From Pseudoalteromonas shioyasakiensis (lineage in GTDB: Bacteria > Pseudomonadota > Gammaproteobacteria > Enterobacterales > Alteromonadaceae): a DNA stretch of 64,000 nt. The stretch covers positions 496,001 to 560,000 of the forward strand of contig NZ_JANIGL010000003.1 in the NCBI RefSeq assembly GCF_024518675.1, in the 5' to 3' direction. Below the pieces are notes generated by a model, which worked only from the letters and a program-made list of their open reading frames with translations, ran no database searches and was not told the DNA's origin. Position numbers and translations under genes: made by a program. Shown here piece by piece: positions 9,663 through 19,469 of this stretch; position 1 is the stretch's first letter, and each line of letters opens with the position of its first letter.

Positions 9663-11258
9663 TTACTCAATAGTGGAGAAGCTTAATTCTAATTGAGCAA
9701 TAGCACAGCCAAACTGAGTTGCATTTATACGCTTATATGCTGTGGCTTCTGTGGCATTTAAGTTGACTAGGAATCCATCCTGCTGACCCACAGCCGCTGT
9801 ACCTTGGCTCAAACACATCGCTTGTGTTAAAGAACGCAATTTATTATTAGTCAATATATTACTAAAGCGTTGTGTTGGCAGACTAGGGATTTTAATGTTA
9901 GGTAAAGCGTTCTCAGCACTTCGCTTATTGAGACTAAAGACCTTGTTTGAATAATGAAATACACTGCTCGAAGGCCAGTATGAATATGAAAAGTTTTGCT
10001 CTGTGTTGGCAGTTAAACCAATCACGCCACGCTCGCCTAATACCGTCATTAAATCGCCTTGCTCAGATTTTATAACAACTAATGCCGTATTGACGTCAAT
10101 ACCTAGCCCTGCTTGTTGGTTTGTTGATTGCAGTGCTTTTGTGACTAAGGCGGTACTATTTGTTTCACTAAACTGGCTTTTGATAAACGCAAAATCGACA
10201 CTGTTTAACCCAGCTCTGTGCGTTACATCATCATTGTTTAGTACATCAGCTGCATTTTGTTGCTGATTAATAATGTGTTCCATCGCGAGAAATTCGGCGC
10301 TTTGATTCTCCGCAATTAATACAGGGGTATCGCGCACTGCGCTCAGCCAAGGGTACGGCTTACTCTGCTCATCAAAAAAACTGCGATAAAGGTTTTGCTG
10401 ATCATGGCCACCCGCTAACACCACCCCGGTGCTACCTTTAATTTTTGTAATTAACTGTTCGATACCTTGCTCACACAAAGCTTGCTCTGTCGCAACTCGT
10501 TTAGGGAAAACCGTCTCTCTGTTGTACAAAGACATACTTTGCGTTCTATATTTATCAAGCGCATCACATTGCCCTGCTGTTATAGCCTGTGCTAGTGCCG
10601 GTGTCAGTGCTAACCACTGCACTGTAACGCCCACTTGAGAGAGTACAGTTTCATAATAACTTGCTGCAAAGTAAGGGTCTCGACTAGCTGAACTGATCAC
10701 TAATAATTTAGGGCTTTGGGCCTTTACTTTTAAACTAGCGGCTATAAATTTATAACTATCAGCTAACCAGTTTTGATCCGCTTTACTATTTTTAGCATCA
10801 ATATTGAGTACGCGATTTTGCCCATCAGGTTGAGCTACTTGAAGCATATCAATCACATATTCAAACTCCAATTGAGATAACTCACTCATTTGTAAATTTG
10901 CAATATCTCGCCATGCCCACAATAACTCTCTTTTAGAAAGCAGCTCTGGATGAGTAGTTGCTAACGTTTTTAAATTAGTTACTGTGGCTGCTAAGTGGTT
11001 TTGGTTATCTGTTGGCCATTGCTGTTTTACTCGCGCGATAGCATCACTTGAAAGGGCAAAGACGGCACTTTTTTCACTGCCTAATGGCGCATCTAATTTA
11101 CAAAACTGTGGGCTTAATGTTGTGCAGGTTTCAATTGCACTGCCTGTCATAATCAAGGTTTGTTCGTTATTAGCAGCAAATCCATTATGACAATTTAGAA
11201 GCGCTAAAAACAGTAAGCCAGTGGTTGTGATACGTGATGCAAGCGAAAAAAACGCCAT
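9663..11258 (-). CDS. Exported cyanophycinase-like (peptidase S51 fold) protein
   Basis: 531 aa from ATG 11258, which has AAGG upstream and gives a clear signal peptide (MAFFSLASRITTTGLLFLAL..., cleavage near GFAA). A longer frame opens with TTG at 11351 but lacks a ribosome site. The central part resembles cyanophycinases and class I amidotransferase folds: KLLVISSASRDPYFAASYYE, VVLAGGHDQQNLYRSFFD and GLGIDVNTALVV. The usual nucleophile elbow G-T-S-A-G is replaced by N-Q-S-A-E, keeping the Ser (about residue 320) but not the flanking Gly. It may therefore be a diverged hydrolase or a non-catalytic relative. It stands alone between the RND operon and a CNNM gene; its substrate is unknown. Confidence 0.6.
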   Translation of the reverse strand: MAFFSLASRITTTGLLFLALLNCHNGFAANNEQTLIMTGSAIETCTTLSPQFCKLDAPLGSEKSAVFALSSDAIARVKQQWPTDNQNHLAATVTNLKTLATTHPELLSKRELLWAWRDIANLQMSELSQLEFEYVIDMLQVAQPDGQNRVLNIDAKNSKADQNWLADSYKFIAASLKVKAQSPKLLVISSASRDPYFAASYYETVLSQVGVTVQWLALTPALAQAITAGQCDALDKYRTQSMSLYNRETVFPKRVATEQALCEQGIEQLITKIKGSTGVVLAGGHDQQNLYRSFFDEQSKPYPWLSAVRDTPVLIAENQSAEFLAMEHIINQQQNAADVLNNDDVTHRAGLNSVDFAFIKSQFSETNSTALVTKALQSTNQQAGLGIDVNTALVVIKSEQGDLMTVLGERGVIGLTANTEQNFSYSYWPSSSVFHYSNKVFSLNKRSAENALPNIKIPSLPTQRFSNILTNNKLRSLTQAMCLSQGTAAVGQQDGFLVNLNATEATAYKRINATQFGCAIAQLELSFSTIE

Positions 11259-11358
11259 AAGTAACCTTAAAACAATTAATAAAAACTCTGCCTGTATTGT
11301 TAACGATCTCGCTAGCAACAACAAGCAGGGTTTTAAAAAATCTAACAGCAAGTGCTGT

Positions 11359-12636
11359 TTAGTTAATTTTACTAACCAGTAACTGTTCCACTCTTATCCC
11401 TTCAACGTCAACGACTTCAAACTTAAAGCCTGCATAATGAATATACTCGGCACGTTTAGGAATGCGCTTCATGGTATAGATCAAATACCCAGCCACAGTT
11501 TCGTAATGCATTTGTTCGGGGAATTCATCAATTTCCAGCACCTTAGCCAGCTCAACCACCGGGGTTAAGCCATCCACTAACCACGAGCTTTCATCTCGCT
11601 CAATGATCAACTCATCACCCGTGTGGGTTATCAAATCACCCATAAAGCCTTTCATCAAATCTTTAACGGTGACAATACCCACAACCAGTGCGTATTCATT
11701 TACCACCACAGCAAAGGGTTTTGCCGCCGCTTTAAATGCATTTAATGCCTCAGATAAACTGAGTGTTTCAGGCAAATAAAAGATTTCTTTTTCTAATAAA
11801 TCTTCATTGATGTTTGCCGCCTCGCCTTTGAGTACTTGGCGTAATATATCTTTCGATTCAACAGAGCCTATGAGTTTATCTAAATTACCATTACATACTA
11901 AAAAGTGGTTATGGGGGTGATCAATAATTTTACTCGCAATGTCAGTACTGGCTTCTTTTATATCAAAATAAACAATTTGGTCCCGTGGCGTCATCACGCT
12001 TGATAAAAAACGAGCTTCTAAGTCAAATACATTACCGATTAAGTCGTACTCTTGTTGCTGTAAACTGCCATATTCCGCCCCAGCATCCATCATCGCCACG
12101 ATGTCTTCTGTGGTGACAATATCTTCACGCTCTGCGGGAACTTTAAATAGTCGTAAAATAATATTTGTCAGGCCATTAAAAAATACCACTAGAGGAGTCA
12201 GGGCAAAGGTCACCCACCTCATCAGCGTGACTAGCCTCACAGCGACCGCTTCAGGCATGATCATCGCTAAGCGTTTCGGCATTAAGTCGGCAAATAAAAT
12301 GAATAATGAGGTGATGGTAAAAAACGAAATTAAAAAGCTGACTTGCGCTAATAATGGGCCTTGATAGACCATTACTAATACACGTTCAACATATGGCGAC
12401 AGTGCTTGTTCGCCAACAATGCCCCCTAAAATAGCAATCGCATTAAGCGCTATCTGGATCATGGCAAAGAATGCACCTGGCTGCTCTTGTAATTTTAATA
12501 CGGCGGCCGCATTTGCATTGCCCTCGTCGGCCATCACTCTTAATTTAATTTTGCGTGATGCTGCGATGGCAATTTCCGACATAGCAAATAACGCACTGAT
12601 CAAGATCAATAAACCAATCCCGATTAAATCACCCAT
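11359..12636 (-). CDS. CNNM/CorC-type membrane protein (DUF21, CBS pair, CorC/HlyC domain)
   Basis: 425 aa. Residues about 1-190 form the DUF21/CNNM membrane domain with three to four hydrophobic segments. A cytoplasmic CBS pair (VMTPRDQIVYFDI..., SVESKDILRQVLKGE, VNEYALVVGIVTVKDLMKGFMGD) and a C-terminal CorC/HlyC domain follow. The family is linked to magnesium or cobalt efflux; older haemolysin names are historical. It starts behind a leader with AGTTG-rich sequence and appears monocistronic. Transport specificity cannot be read from the sequence. Confidence 0.88.
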   Translation of the reverse strand: MGDLIGIGLLILISALFAMSEIAIAASRKIKLRVMADEGNANAAAVLKLQEQPGAFFAMIQIALNAIAILGGIVGEQALSPYVERVLVMVYQGPLLAQVSFLISFFTITSLFILFADLMPKRLAMIMPEAVAVRLVTLMRWVTFALTPLVVFFNGLTNIILRLFKVPAEREDIVTTEDIVAMMDAGAEYGSLQQQEYDLIGNVFDLEARFLSSVMTPRDQIVYFDIKEASTDIASKIIDHPHNHFLVCNGNLDKLIGSVESKDILRQVLKGEAANINEDLLEKEIFYLPETLSLSEALNAFKAAAKPFAVVVNEYALVVGIVTVKDLMKGFMGDLITHTGDELIIERDESSWLVDGLTPVVELAKVLEIDEFPEQMHYETVAGYLIYTMKRIPKRAEYIHYAGFKFEVVDVEGIRVEQLLVSKIN

Positions 12637-12769
12637 TTAACAACTCCAACAATAAGCGCTTTTATAAGCAAAAGCAGCTGGATTATAGGCTCTTTTTTAA
12701 ACTCAGCAATTGATATTTCAACTATCTTTAAAGGGCTTAAGTAACATACACTTAGATATTTATGATTGG

Positions 12770-13459
12770 CTATAAAGTAGAAAATACACGAGTCAGCTCT
12801 AGCTTAGACACTTTGTCTAAGGCTTTATTACAAGCAAAGTACAATGATGGCTGTTTGATATTAAGTTTTAACACCGGCTGTAGGCTATCTATTGTGTGCT
12901 GCGTTTGTTGCTCATAGTCAGCTCGCTGTTTAGGTAAGGTGACAAGATCGATGCTATTTTTTCGACTACGAACAATATTAAATATGTTATCAAAGCTATC
13001 CATAGCCAGTAAGTTTTTACCTTCTTCGAAGCCTTGGGATAACAAGTACTGATGGCTATAGTTATCTTTAAGTACGGCGACACGATACTGTTTAGCTTGC
13101 TCTAAGTTATCTAACTGAATGTTTTTAGAGTCTAAAGCATAAAAGTTGGTAGTGAGTTCAGCTAACTCAGCAATCCAAAGTAGCTTATCTTCGCGCTCTT
13201 TAGAACGTGTTACCGAAAAAATACAGGTTTGTGGGTCGCGCAGGGCAGTATTAAATGCCGTACTCCAACTATGCACAGAAATTGTATAATCAATTGAGGA
13301 TGCATCCAAGGCTTTGCGTACCTTTTCAACAACATGACCCGTTAGTTGATTGTTATCATCAATATATTGCGCAGGCGGAAAGTTTTCCGTCACTATATTG
13401 AGCTTAGCAAAGCATGGCTGGCTCAAAATAACCAATAATAACAAACTCCATTTAATCAC
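12770..13459 (-). CDS. Periplasmic solute-binding protein family 3 (single-domain type)
   Basis: 229 aa, starting at GTG 13459 with AGGA six bases upstream. A signal peptide (MIKWSLLLLVILSQPCFA) is followed by a bacterial extracellular solute-binding fold: LNIVTENFPPAQYIDDNNQLTGHVVEKV is the typical amino-acid-binding opening, and ILWIAELAEL and YRVAVLKDNY follow the usual order. No transporter genes adjoin it. Such orphan members in marine gammaproteobacteria may act as sensors or scavengers; ligand unknown. Confidence 0.78.
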   Translation of the reverse strand: MIKWSLLLLVILSQPCFAKLNIVTENFPPAQYIDDNNQLTGHVVEKVRKALDASSIDYTISVHSWSTAFNTALRDPQTCIFSVTRSKEREDKLLWIAELAELTTNFYALDSKNIQLDNLEQAKQYRVAVLKDNYSHQYLLSQGFEEGKNLLAMDSFDNIFNIVRSRKNSIDLVTLPKQRADYEQQTQHTIDSLQPVLKLNIKQPSLYFACNKALDKVSKLELTRVFSTL

Positions 13460-13546
13460 TTTAGTCCTCGCATTTTAGTAACTGATTTTACATCAAGCTG
13501 TGAATTGCAGTCTAAATATAGCGGTAATTTACTGATAAGTGAATAG

Positions 13547-13571
13547 AAAACAGGCCATGATGGCCTGTTTT
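13547..13571 (-). terminator. Intrinsic terminator after the arginase-family gene
   Basis: A 12-bp perfect inverted repeat (AAAACAGGCCAT and its complement around a single G) lies 20 bp past the stop of the minus-strand arginase-family gene. On the minus strand it ends in a T-run. It also separates that gene from the solute-binding protein gene. Confidence 0.75.
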
Positions 13572-13591
13572 TGAGGTTTTTCTCTAAAAAA

Positions 13592-14701
13592 TTATCGATT
13601 CATTGCATTAATTAAAAATGCTGAGATTTTTGCACCTTCTCTAAGCGTTGTTTCTGAGCTTGATTGACCCACTAGCGAGCTGTCCGTAAATGGTGCTATT
13701 TCCATCATATCTGCACCGGTAATTGGAAACTCATCCGCTAATGCAACTAAAATATCTAATGCATGTTTAGGTGTTAAACCATTACCTTCAGGCGTACCCG
13801 TCGCAGAGGCAAATTCTTCATCAAGGGCATCAATATCAAAGCTTACATATAACTCATCTACATTATCTGCTTTTAATTGTGCAATTACTTCACTGGCAAC
13901 ATCTTGCGCACCGCGCTCAATTATTTCATGCGCCCAATGCTGCTTAATACCAAACGTTGATTCCCAATGGGCTTTAGGTTTGCCACTTGAACGAATACCA
14001 AATTGAATTAAATGATGTGGCGCAGGTAAAAACTCTAAAATATGGGTACACCATGAGCCAAAGCATAAATCGATACCTAAACGCTCAACCAGTAAATCGG
14101 TATGCGCATCAAAATGAATAATCGCGGTACGTTTTCCTTGCTCACGTTTAGCTTTCAAATAAGCTTTAGTCAGCGGGTAGCTGATCGAGTGGTCGCCACC
14201 GATACCAAAAATGCCTTTGTCGGTAAATGTGGCGTAGAAGCTATCACATACATCTTCGGTGATTGACAATGGGCTGACGTAGTATTCGCTATTAGGATTG
14301 TCATAAAGTGCTTTTTGACAATTACTAATAGTCGCGTCATTTAAATATTTATCATGTAGCAAATGTGGGATAACACGTACATCACCTAAATCAAACGATT
14401 TCGCTTGCGGTTGCTGATCAATCAAGGTCGAGCGCAAAAATAAAGGTCCCCAGTTAGCACCACGTAAAATACCGCCGCCACAATCAGAGCTAATACCAAG
14501 AGTAACCGCTTTATAAGGACTCTGTGATAAAGTCTCTAATGAGTCACGCCACAAAGGTTCTACGTTATCTTCTTGACCGTACAACTTGTTACGTAACGCC
14601 GCTTTTCGCTCTTTTGCCGTATTAACAGTGAAAACTCCATCACCCGGTGGACATAAACAGTGTTCAACTTTACTTTTAAATGTTTGCCATTGTGTGCTCA
14701 T
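13592..14701 (-). CDS. Arginase/agmatinase (ureohydrolase) family protein
   Basis: 369 aa with AAGGA before the ATG. All metal-binding motifs of the ureohydrolase superfamily are present in order: GIGGDHSIS, HFDAHTDLL and SFDIDALDEE, which supply the His and Asp ligands of the dinuclear manganese site. Hydrolysis of a guanidino group (arginine, agmatine or a related compound) or of formimidoylglutamate is the family activity. The N-terminal about 90 residues are longer than in E. coli SpeB and the specificity loop is unlike any I can assign. No hut or speA gene is adjacent, so the substrate stays open. It ends at a strong terminator. Confidence 0.85.
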   Translation of the reverse strand: MSTQWQTFKSKVEHCLCPPGDGVFTVNTAKERKAALRNKLYGQEDNVEPLWRDSLETLSQSPYKAVTLGISSDCGGGILRGANWGPLFLRSTLIDQQPQAKSFDLGDVRVIPHLLHDKYLNDATISNCQKALYDNPNSEYYVSPLSITEDVCDSFYATFTDKGIFGIGGDHSISYPLTKAYLKAKREQGKRTAIIHFDAHTDLLVERLGIDLCFGSWCTHILEFLPAPHHLIQFGIRSSGKPKAHWESTFGIKQHWAHEIIERGAQDVASEVIAQLKADNVDELYVSFDIDALDEEFASATGTPEGNGLTPKHALDILVALADEFPITGADMMEIAPFTDSSLVGQSSSETTLREGAKISAFLINAMNR

Positions 14702-15099
14702 TGCGATTCCTTACTCTGTGTTTTTGCGTAGTTATGCAAAACAGACGCTGTTGAAAATAAATTTAATAAAACCTTCATGATGGTCATTTTATAAAACATG
14801 ACAACAAAACTAATTTTACAAAGGCACTTAGAAAACTAAACTTATCTTTATGCAACATAACCTTAGCTATAAATTCAAAACAGCGCATAGATTCAAATTA
14901 AGTATATTAAAGGATAGATATAGTGTCTGTTTAAACAAGTCAACCGTTGTGTAGATTGATTAATTTGCTTCAGTGATTGAATATTCAAAGAGAATGAATA
15001 AAGCTGATAATCTAAAGCGGACATCCGTCCTGTACAGGCAATGTCATAATAGTAATGATGTTAGATTGACAATACTCATATGATTTAAAAGGCAACATT
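14702..15099. other. Intergenic region between arginase-family gene and udp
   Basis: 398 bp between two divergent genes. It is AT-rich. A TTGACA at 15065-15070 and TATGAT at about 15080 lie near the udp start but not at standard spacing with each other. I see no convincing CRP or CytR palindrome, no RNA gene and no reading frame of note. Confidence 0.5.
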
Positions 15100-15861
15100 A
15101 TGGAAAAGGTTTTTCATTTAGGACTTACTCGCGACGATTTACAAGGCGCAACGTTAGCAATCGTGCCGGGCGATCCTGATAGAGCTGCACGCATCTCTAG
15201 TTTTTTGGAAAATCCACGTTGTTTAGTACAAACCCGAGAATTTCATGCTTACTTAGGCTTACTTAGCGGCCAACCTGTTGTGATATGTTCAACCGGTATT
15301 GGCGGCCCATCAACATCTATTGCAGTAGAAGAGCTAGCTCAATTAGGTGTTGATACATTCTTACGCATTGGTACGACAGGGGCTATTCAACCACATATTA
15401 ATGAAGGTGATATTTTAATTAGCCAAGCCTCTGTTCGCTTAGATGGCGCAAGCCAGCACTTTGCACCACTTAATTACCCTGCGGTATCTGATTTTTTTGC
15501 GACCCAAGCCATGGTTAACGCCTGTAACAATCTAAATATTGATTTTCATATTGGTATAACGGCATCAAGCGATACCTTCTACCCAGGTCAAGAACGCTAT
15601 GATACCTATTCAGGCTACGTGCCAAAAGCATTCCAAGGTAGTTGCGAAGAATGGCAGAAGCTTGGCGTAATGAATTACGAAATGGAATCGGCTACGTTAT
15701 TCACCATGTGCGCAGCGCTTGGCTTAAAAGCTGCTTGTGTGGCAGGAGTATTAGTAAATAGAACGCGCCAAGAAATACCCAATGTTGACCACGGCGAGAT
15801 TGAGAAAAAATCCGTTGCCGTGGTACTTGAAGCCGCTAAAGTACTACTGAATAAAGCTTAA
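15100..15861 (+). CDS. udp: Uridine phosphorylase
   Basis: 253 aa, the normal length for Udp. It converts uridine and phosphate to uracil and ribose-1-phosphate in pyrimidine salvage, in the cytoplasm. Diagnostic parts are [12 protein letters not shown] (phosphate site), [29 protein letters not shown], and [17 protein letters not shown] (substrate Glu-Met-Glu). AAGG precedes the ATG. Its 3' end overlaps the convergent cytidine deaminase gene by 18 bp. The two enzymes act in sequence (cytidine to uridine to uracil). Confidence 0.96.
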   Translation: MEKVFHLGLTRDDLQGATLAIVPGDPDRAARISSFLENPRCLVQTREFHAYLGLLSGQPVVICSTGIGGPSTSIAVEELAQLGVDTFLRIGTTGAIQPHINEGDILISQASVRLDGASQHFAPLNYPAVSDFFATQAMVNACNNLNIDFHIGITASSDTFYPGQERYDTYSGYVPKAFQGSCEEWQKLGVMNYEMESATLFTMCAALGLKAACVAGVLVNRTRQEIPNVDHGEIEKKSVAVVLEAAKVLLNKA

Positions 15862-16773
15862 GCTATAGCTTTGTAAAGCTGGTAAGTTATCGTAACTTGC
15901 CAGCACAGCTTCACTCACTTGCAGTTGATTTTCTGCACCTTCAGATTGTAATAATTCTACTTTTTCAACCGTCTTATTATCCAAACTTAAACCAGCTAAA
16001 TAAAGCTGACTAATTGCACTTTGTAATGGGGCAAGGCTTGGGCTATAGGCTGCATTTTCAGCATAACGTCCATAAAAATTGCCATGGCTAAATGTGGTTA
16101 TTTTTACCGCACTAAAGTTTTGTGTATAAGGTACATAAGCCTGCTTTGCCTGCTCAATAAGCACAGGACAAACCTCAGAGTTTGCATCCACATGAGCAGA
16201 TTGTGGAGCCGGATTAAACAAACTATATTGATTACCCAAATCCTTAGGCCCAAACGCGGCAGGTAACAATTCGGTGAGTTTAAATTGTTGAGTCGGCAAT
16301 AAAATATCGAAAGTTTCCGCATCTGCTAACTCATTCATAAATTGGCGGCAATAACCACAAGGTGCATCACTAATCGCTATTTTAACAATAGATTTAGCAC
16401 CATTGAGCCAAGCATTATTTATTGCTGATTGCTCAGCGTGCACCACTAAACTCAGCGGCTGATGTGCAAATTCAACATTAGCACCAAAATAAAAACTGGG
16501 CTGTTGTTGTGCATCTAAGCCCACCACAATTGCTCCCACTAAAAACTGAGATATAGGCGCCACAGCAAATAAAGAGGCAATAGGTAAACAAGCCCTGAGT
16601 AATTGTGCTTGAGTGAGTGAATGCTCAGTACAAAGTGTTTTAATATCTGCTGCAGTTAATCGACCCAGTTGTGACTTAACTTGATTGAACAATGCATTAC
16701 GCGCAGGTTCAGCAAATTCGAAGGTGTGCCCTGTTATTGAATTTATAGGCGAAGAAGATGTTGATGAAGTCAT
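15844..16773 (-). CDS. cdd: Cytidine deaminase
   Basis: About 309 aa from ATG 16773 (a TTG two codons upstream is the only longer option). It is the large, two-domain E. coli-type enzyme. The catalytic zinc site is in the N-terminal domain: H-A-E (Glu about 114) and PCGYCRQ (Cys about 139 and 142). The C-terminal half is the non-catalytic repeat. It deaminates cytidine and deoxycytidine. It is convergent with udp and overlaps its 3' end, an arrangement that puts the two salvage genes side by side without an operon. No good ribosome site is seen. Confidence 0.93.
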   Translation of the reverse strand: MTSSTSSSPINSITGHTFEFAEPARNALFNQVKSQLGRLTAADIKTLCTEHSLTQAQLLRACLPIASLFAVAPISQFLVGAIVVGLDAQQQPSFYFGANVEFAHQPLSLVVHAEQSAINNAWLNGAKSIVKIAISDAPCGYCRQFMNELADAETFDILLPTQQFKLTELLPAAFGPKDLGNQYSLFNPAPQSAHVDANSEVCPVLIEQAKQAYVPYTQNFSAVKITTFSHGNFYGRYAENAAYSPSLAPLQSAISQLYLAGLSLDNKTVEKVELLQSEGAENQLQVSEAVLASYDNLPALQSYSLSFIQ

Positions 16774-16822
16774 AAACAAATTTTACTTATTTAATGGCTA
16801 CACAGTGTAAAATGTTCAGCGA

Positions 16823-17200
16823 CTAATTACCAGATTGATTTTCCAGCCAACTTTTCGCAGTAGCAAAACACTCAAAGTTTTCCGCTGGTATGCCAAATCG
16901 CTTTGCTTTTTGTAGAAACAAATCGTGCATAAAACCATCAAAGCTAACTATTCTGGCAATCAGGTAGTCTTTTAGCCAACCCGATATAGTCGGCATAATA
17001 TTTAAAAGCTCGCTGGCTGGAAAATCATGACTGAGCTCAGATACATCGACCAGTAGCTTGTTGCTACTATACATTTCGCCATATTGCTGAGCAATCTGAT
17101 AAAAATTAATCACATCCTGTGCACTTGCAGTCCCTTTTAATGTCATCATTATTAATGATGTGGATGCATCAAATGTGATGCAAGTTGAAACATTAGACAT
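16823..17200 (-). CDS. Small protein of STAS/SpoIIAA-like type
   Basis: 125 aa from ATG 17200; a GTG at 17263 in the same frame lacks a ribosome site. The pattern of alternating strands and helices (ITFDASTSLIMMTLKGTASA, then NKLLVDVSEL, then ARIVSFDGFMHDLFLQKAKRFG) resembles the STAS/SpoIIAA-like fold seen in small stand-alone proteins that often bind lipids or nucleotides. This is a fold-level guess. It lies divergent from the histidine kinase gene, with about 220 bp between the starts, so a link to that kinase is possible but unproven. Confidence 0.55.
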   Translation of the reverse strand: MSNVSTCITFDASTSLIMMTLKGTASAQDVINFYQIAQQYGEMYSSNKLLVDVSELSHDFPASELLNIMPTISGWLKDYLIARIVSFDGFMHDLFLQKAKRFGIPAENFECFATAKSWLENQSGN

Positions 17201-17421
17201 ACAATAGACTCGGTTAATTGATGGAGTGCCAAAAAGCGAGGTATTGTAATTTTTTATTGGCACGAGTCAAGAAATATAAGTCAAACAGGTCAGACCAGGA
17301 GTGATTTCCAGATAAAAGTACTATATTTCTTGAGCGCAAACGGGAATTTTCTGAGCTTAGTTCTTTGCCCTTTCGCATATAATCACAGGCACATGATGAA
17401 AAATCATCCAAGGTTTAATAA

Positions 17422-19464
17422 ATGTGCCGTATTGCTTTACTTGTCGTATTTTTAATTGTTTCGTCGTCTGCGTTCGCTCAGCCATTGAGCAAACAAGAGT
17501 TTGAATTATTACGCAATGAAATCCGTGATAATTACGCACAAAGCCCAAAATTGGCACTGCAAGATTTAAATTCACTGATAAAAACAGGTGACTTTACCCC
17601 AGATCAAACATTAGTGTTACTTAATTACAAGGCCTGGTTTGAGTTGGAAGCCAAGCATTTTTCTGACGCTATGCGCACACTGGTTAGCTATAAAAGTTTA
17701 GCTCAACGCTCAACACGCACAGGGCTGTTGTATGGGTATTATAATATTTCAGGCGGGATTTATACCCAATTAAACTTACACCAACTGGCACTTGAAAACT
17801 TCTCTAAAGCGCTCGAATATGCCGAGCTGCTAAACCATGATATTACCAACCAAACGCTTAATAACATGGGTGAAGTGTATTACGCCCTAGAAATGTTTGA
17901 TGAAGCCGAACAAGCATTTAGGCGTTACTTAACGTATTTAGCCCCTTCGAATAAGCCTTTAGATATATCAATTGCGACGATTAATTTGGCTAGGGTTTTA
18001 ATTGCAAAACAGCAGTATCACGAAGCCGAAGCATTAGTGTTAGAGCAAAGCCAAATACAAACTCAACAGCAATTTAATTACTTACTCGCTGACTCTCATT
18101 TACTCATGGCTGACATACAAAGTGCCCAACAGCATTTCGCAGCTGCACTTGAGCACATCAATAAATCTCTCGCTATCTTTAATGATCAACAGATGAAAAG
18201 CAACGAGATCAAAGCCCATTTTAAGTTAGCTAAACTTTACGCGCAAATGGCAGAAACAGATAAGGCCAGCGCACAGCTTGCCATAGTAAGTAATGATGCC
18301 AGCACCCGTAGTGATTTAGCCTTTGCCTCAAAAGTATATGAATTTCAGTCATTAATGCTTGAAGAAAGCGGGCAATTTAAAAAGGCGATTGCATCTTACA
18401 AAAAGCATCGTGAAGTGCAAAATCAACTAACAGCCAGGCAAGCTGACGTAAACCTTGCTAAGGCGCTTGCTGAGGCTGATTTAAACGCTAAAGAAGTCGA
18501 AATAGCAGAACTCACCCGAGAAAAACAACTCAAAGCAGCAAAAGCCACTGGCTTTAAAAATCTATTCATTGCCGTGGCTATTTCATTATTGATTATTCTG
18601 ATTGGCTCATACCTTGCGATAACCAATATCCACAAACGTAAACAGCGTTTAAGCGATGCTTTAGATGAACTTGAACAAACCCAAGCGAACTTGATCGAAG
18701 CTGAAAAAATGGCCTCACTCACGGCGCTGGTGTCTGGGATGGCTCATCAATTAAATACCCCGATTGGCACCGCTATTACGGCAGGCTCATACCTTACTGA
18801 TAATTTACAGCAACTTGAGCAGCAGTTTAAGGACAAAACCCTCCACCCCAATGACCTAACTAACTTTATTAAAAATAGCGGTGATGCAAATAGCTTAATA
18901 CTCAATAATATCAACCGTTTAGCAACAATGGTTGATGAGTTTAAAGCGCTCAACGTGTCAATATCACTGAATAAACCCATGAGTGAAATAGCAATTAAAC
19001 ATACGCTTTGTGAGCAAGTAGATACATTACACAATAATTTTGCTAAGCAAATAAGTTATACCGTTGAAGGGGATGAAGTAAATATAGTGACTTACCCCAG
19101 TATCATAGCCGATGTATTGAAAACCTTAGTTATCAACGCGTATGAGCATGGCTTTAATGATGTAGATGATGCAAAAATTTCTATTAATATTGAACAACAC
19201 AACGACAGCATTAAAATTATATTTCAAGACAATGGCAGTGGGATTGATAACGCTATTTTAAAGGATATTTTCACCCCGTTTTATTCAACAAACTTAGGTG
19301 GAAATCACTTAGGGCTGGGGTTAAATGTGGTGTTTAATGCAGTTAAATACAACCTTTTTGGCAATATATGCGCCGAGCCTTGTGAACACGGCGCACGCTT
19401 TGTACTGACATTACCTATTGATGGCCCCAAAGCTGCCAAAGAGCACAATGAAGCCATAAAATAG
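17422..19464 (+). CDS. Sensor histidine kinase with periplasmic TPR domain
   Basis: 680 aa; AAGG precedes the ATG. A signal peptide (to about SSSAFA) is followed by about 340 residues of TPR repeats (for example LENFSKALEYAELLNHDIT and EMFDEAEQAFRRYL). A short helix and one membrane segment (about 377-400) lead to a coiled coil, a HisKA-like box AHQLNTPIG (His about 442), and a HATPase domain with N-box NAYEHGF, G1 box DNGSGID and G2 box GLGL. This tripartite form is common in Alteromonadales. No response regulator is adjacent, so it is an orphan kinase. Ligand or protein partner sensing through the periplasmic TPR domain is inference. Confidence 0.88.
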   Translation: MCRIALLVVFLIVSSSAFAQPLSKQEFELLRNEIRDNYAQSPKLALQDLNSLIKTGDFTPDQTLVLLNYKAWFELEAKHFSDAMRTLVSYKSLAQRSTRTGLLYGYYNISGGIYTQLNLHQLALENFSKALEYAELLNHDITNQTLNNMGEVYYALEMFDEAEQAFRRYLTYLAPSNKPLDISIATINLARVLIAKQQYHEAEALVLEQSQIQTQQQFNYLLADSHLLMADIQSAQQHFAAALEHINKSLAIFNDQQMKSNEIKAHFKLAKLYAQMAETDKASAQLAIVSNDASTRSDLAFASKVYEFQSLMLEESGQFKKAIASYKKHREVQNQLTARQADVNLAKALAEADLNAKEVEIAELTREKQLKAAKATGFKNLFIAVAISLLIILIGSYLAITNIHKRKQRLSDALDELEQTQANLIEAEKMASLTALVSGMAHQLNTPIGTAITAGSYLTDNLQQLEQQFKDKTLHPNDLTNFIKNSGDANSLILNNINRLATMVDEFKALNVSISLNKPMSEIAIKHTLCEQVDTLHNNFAKQISYTVEGDEVNIVTYPSIIADVLKTLVINAYEHGFNDVDDAKISINIEQHNDSIKIIFQDNGSGIDNAILKDIFTPFYSTNLGGNHLGLGLNVVFNAVKYNLFGNICAEPCEHGARFVLTLPIDGPKAAKEHNEAIK

Positions 19465-19469
19465 AGTCA

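Noticed and set aside
16104-16322. 72-codon frames on both strands inside cdd
   Set aside because: They are out of frame with a well-conserved gene and have no support of their own.
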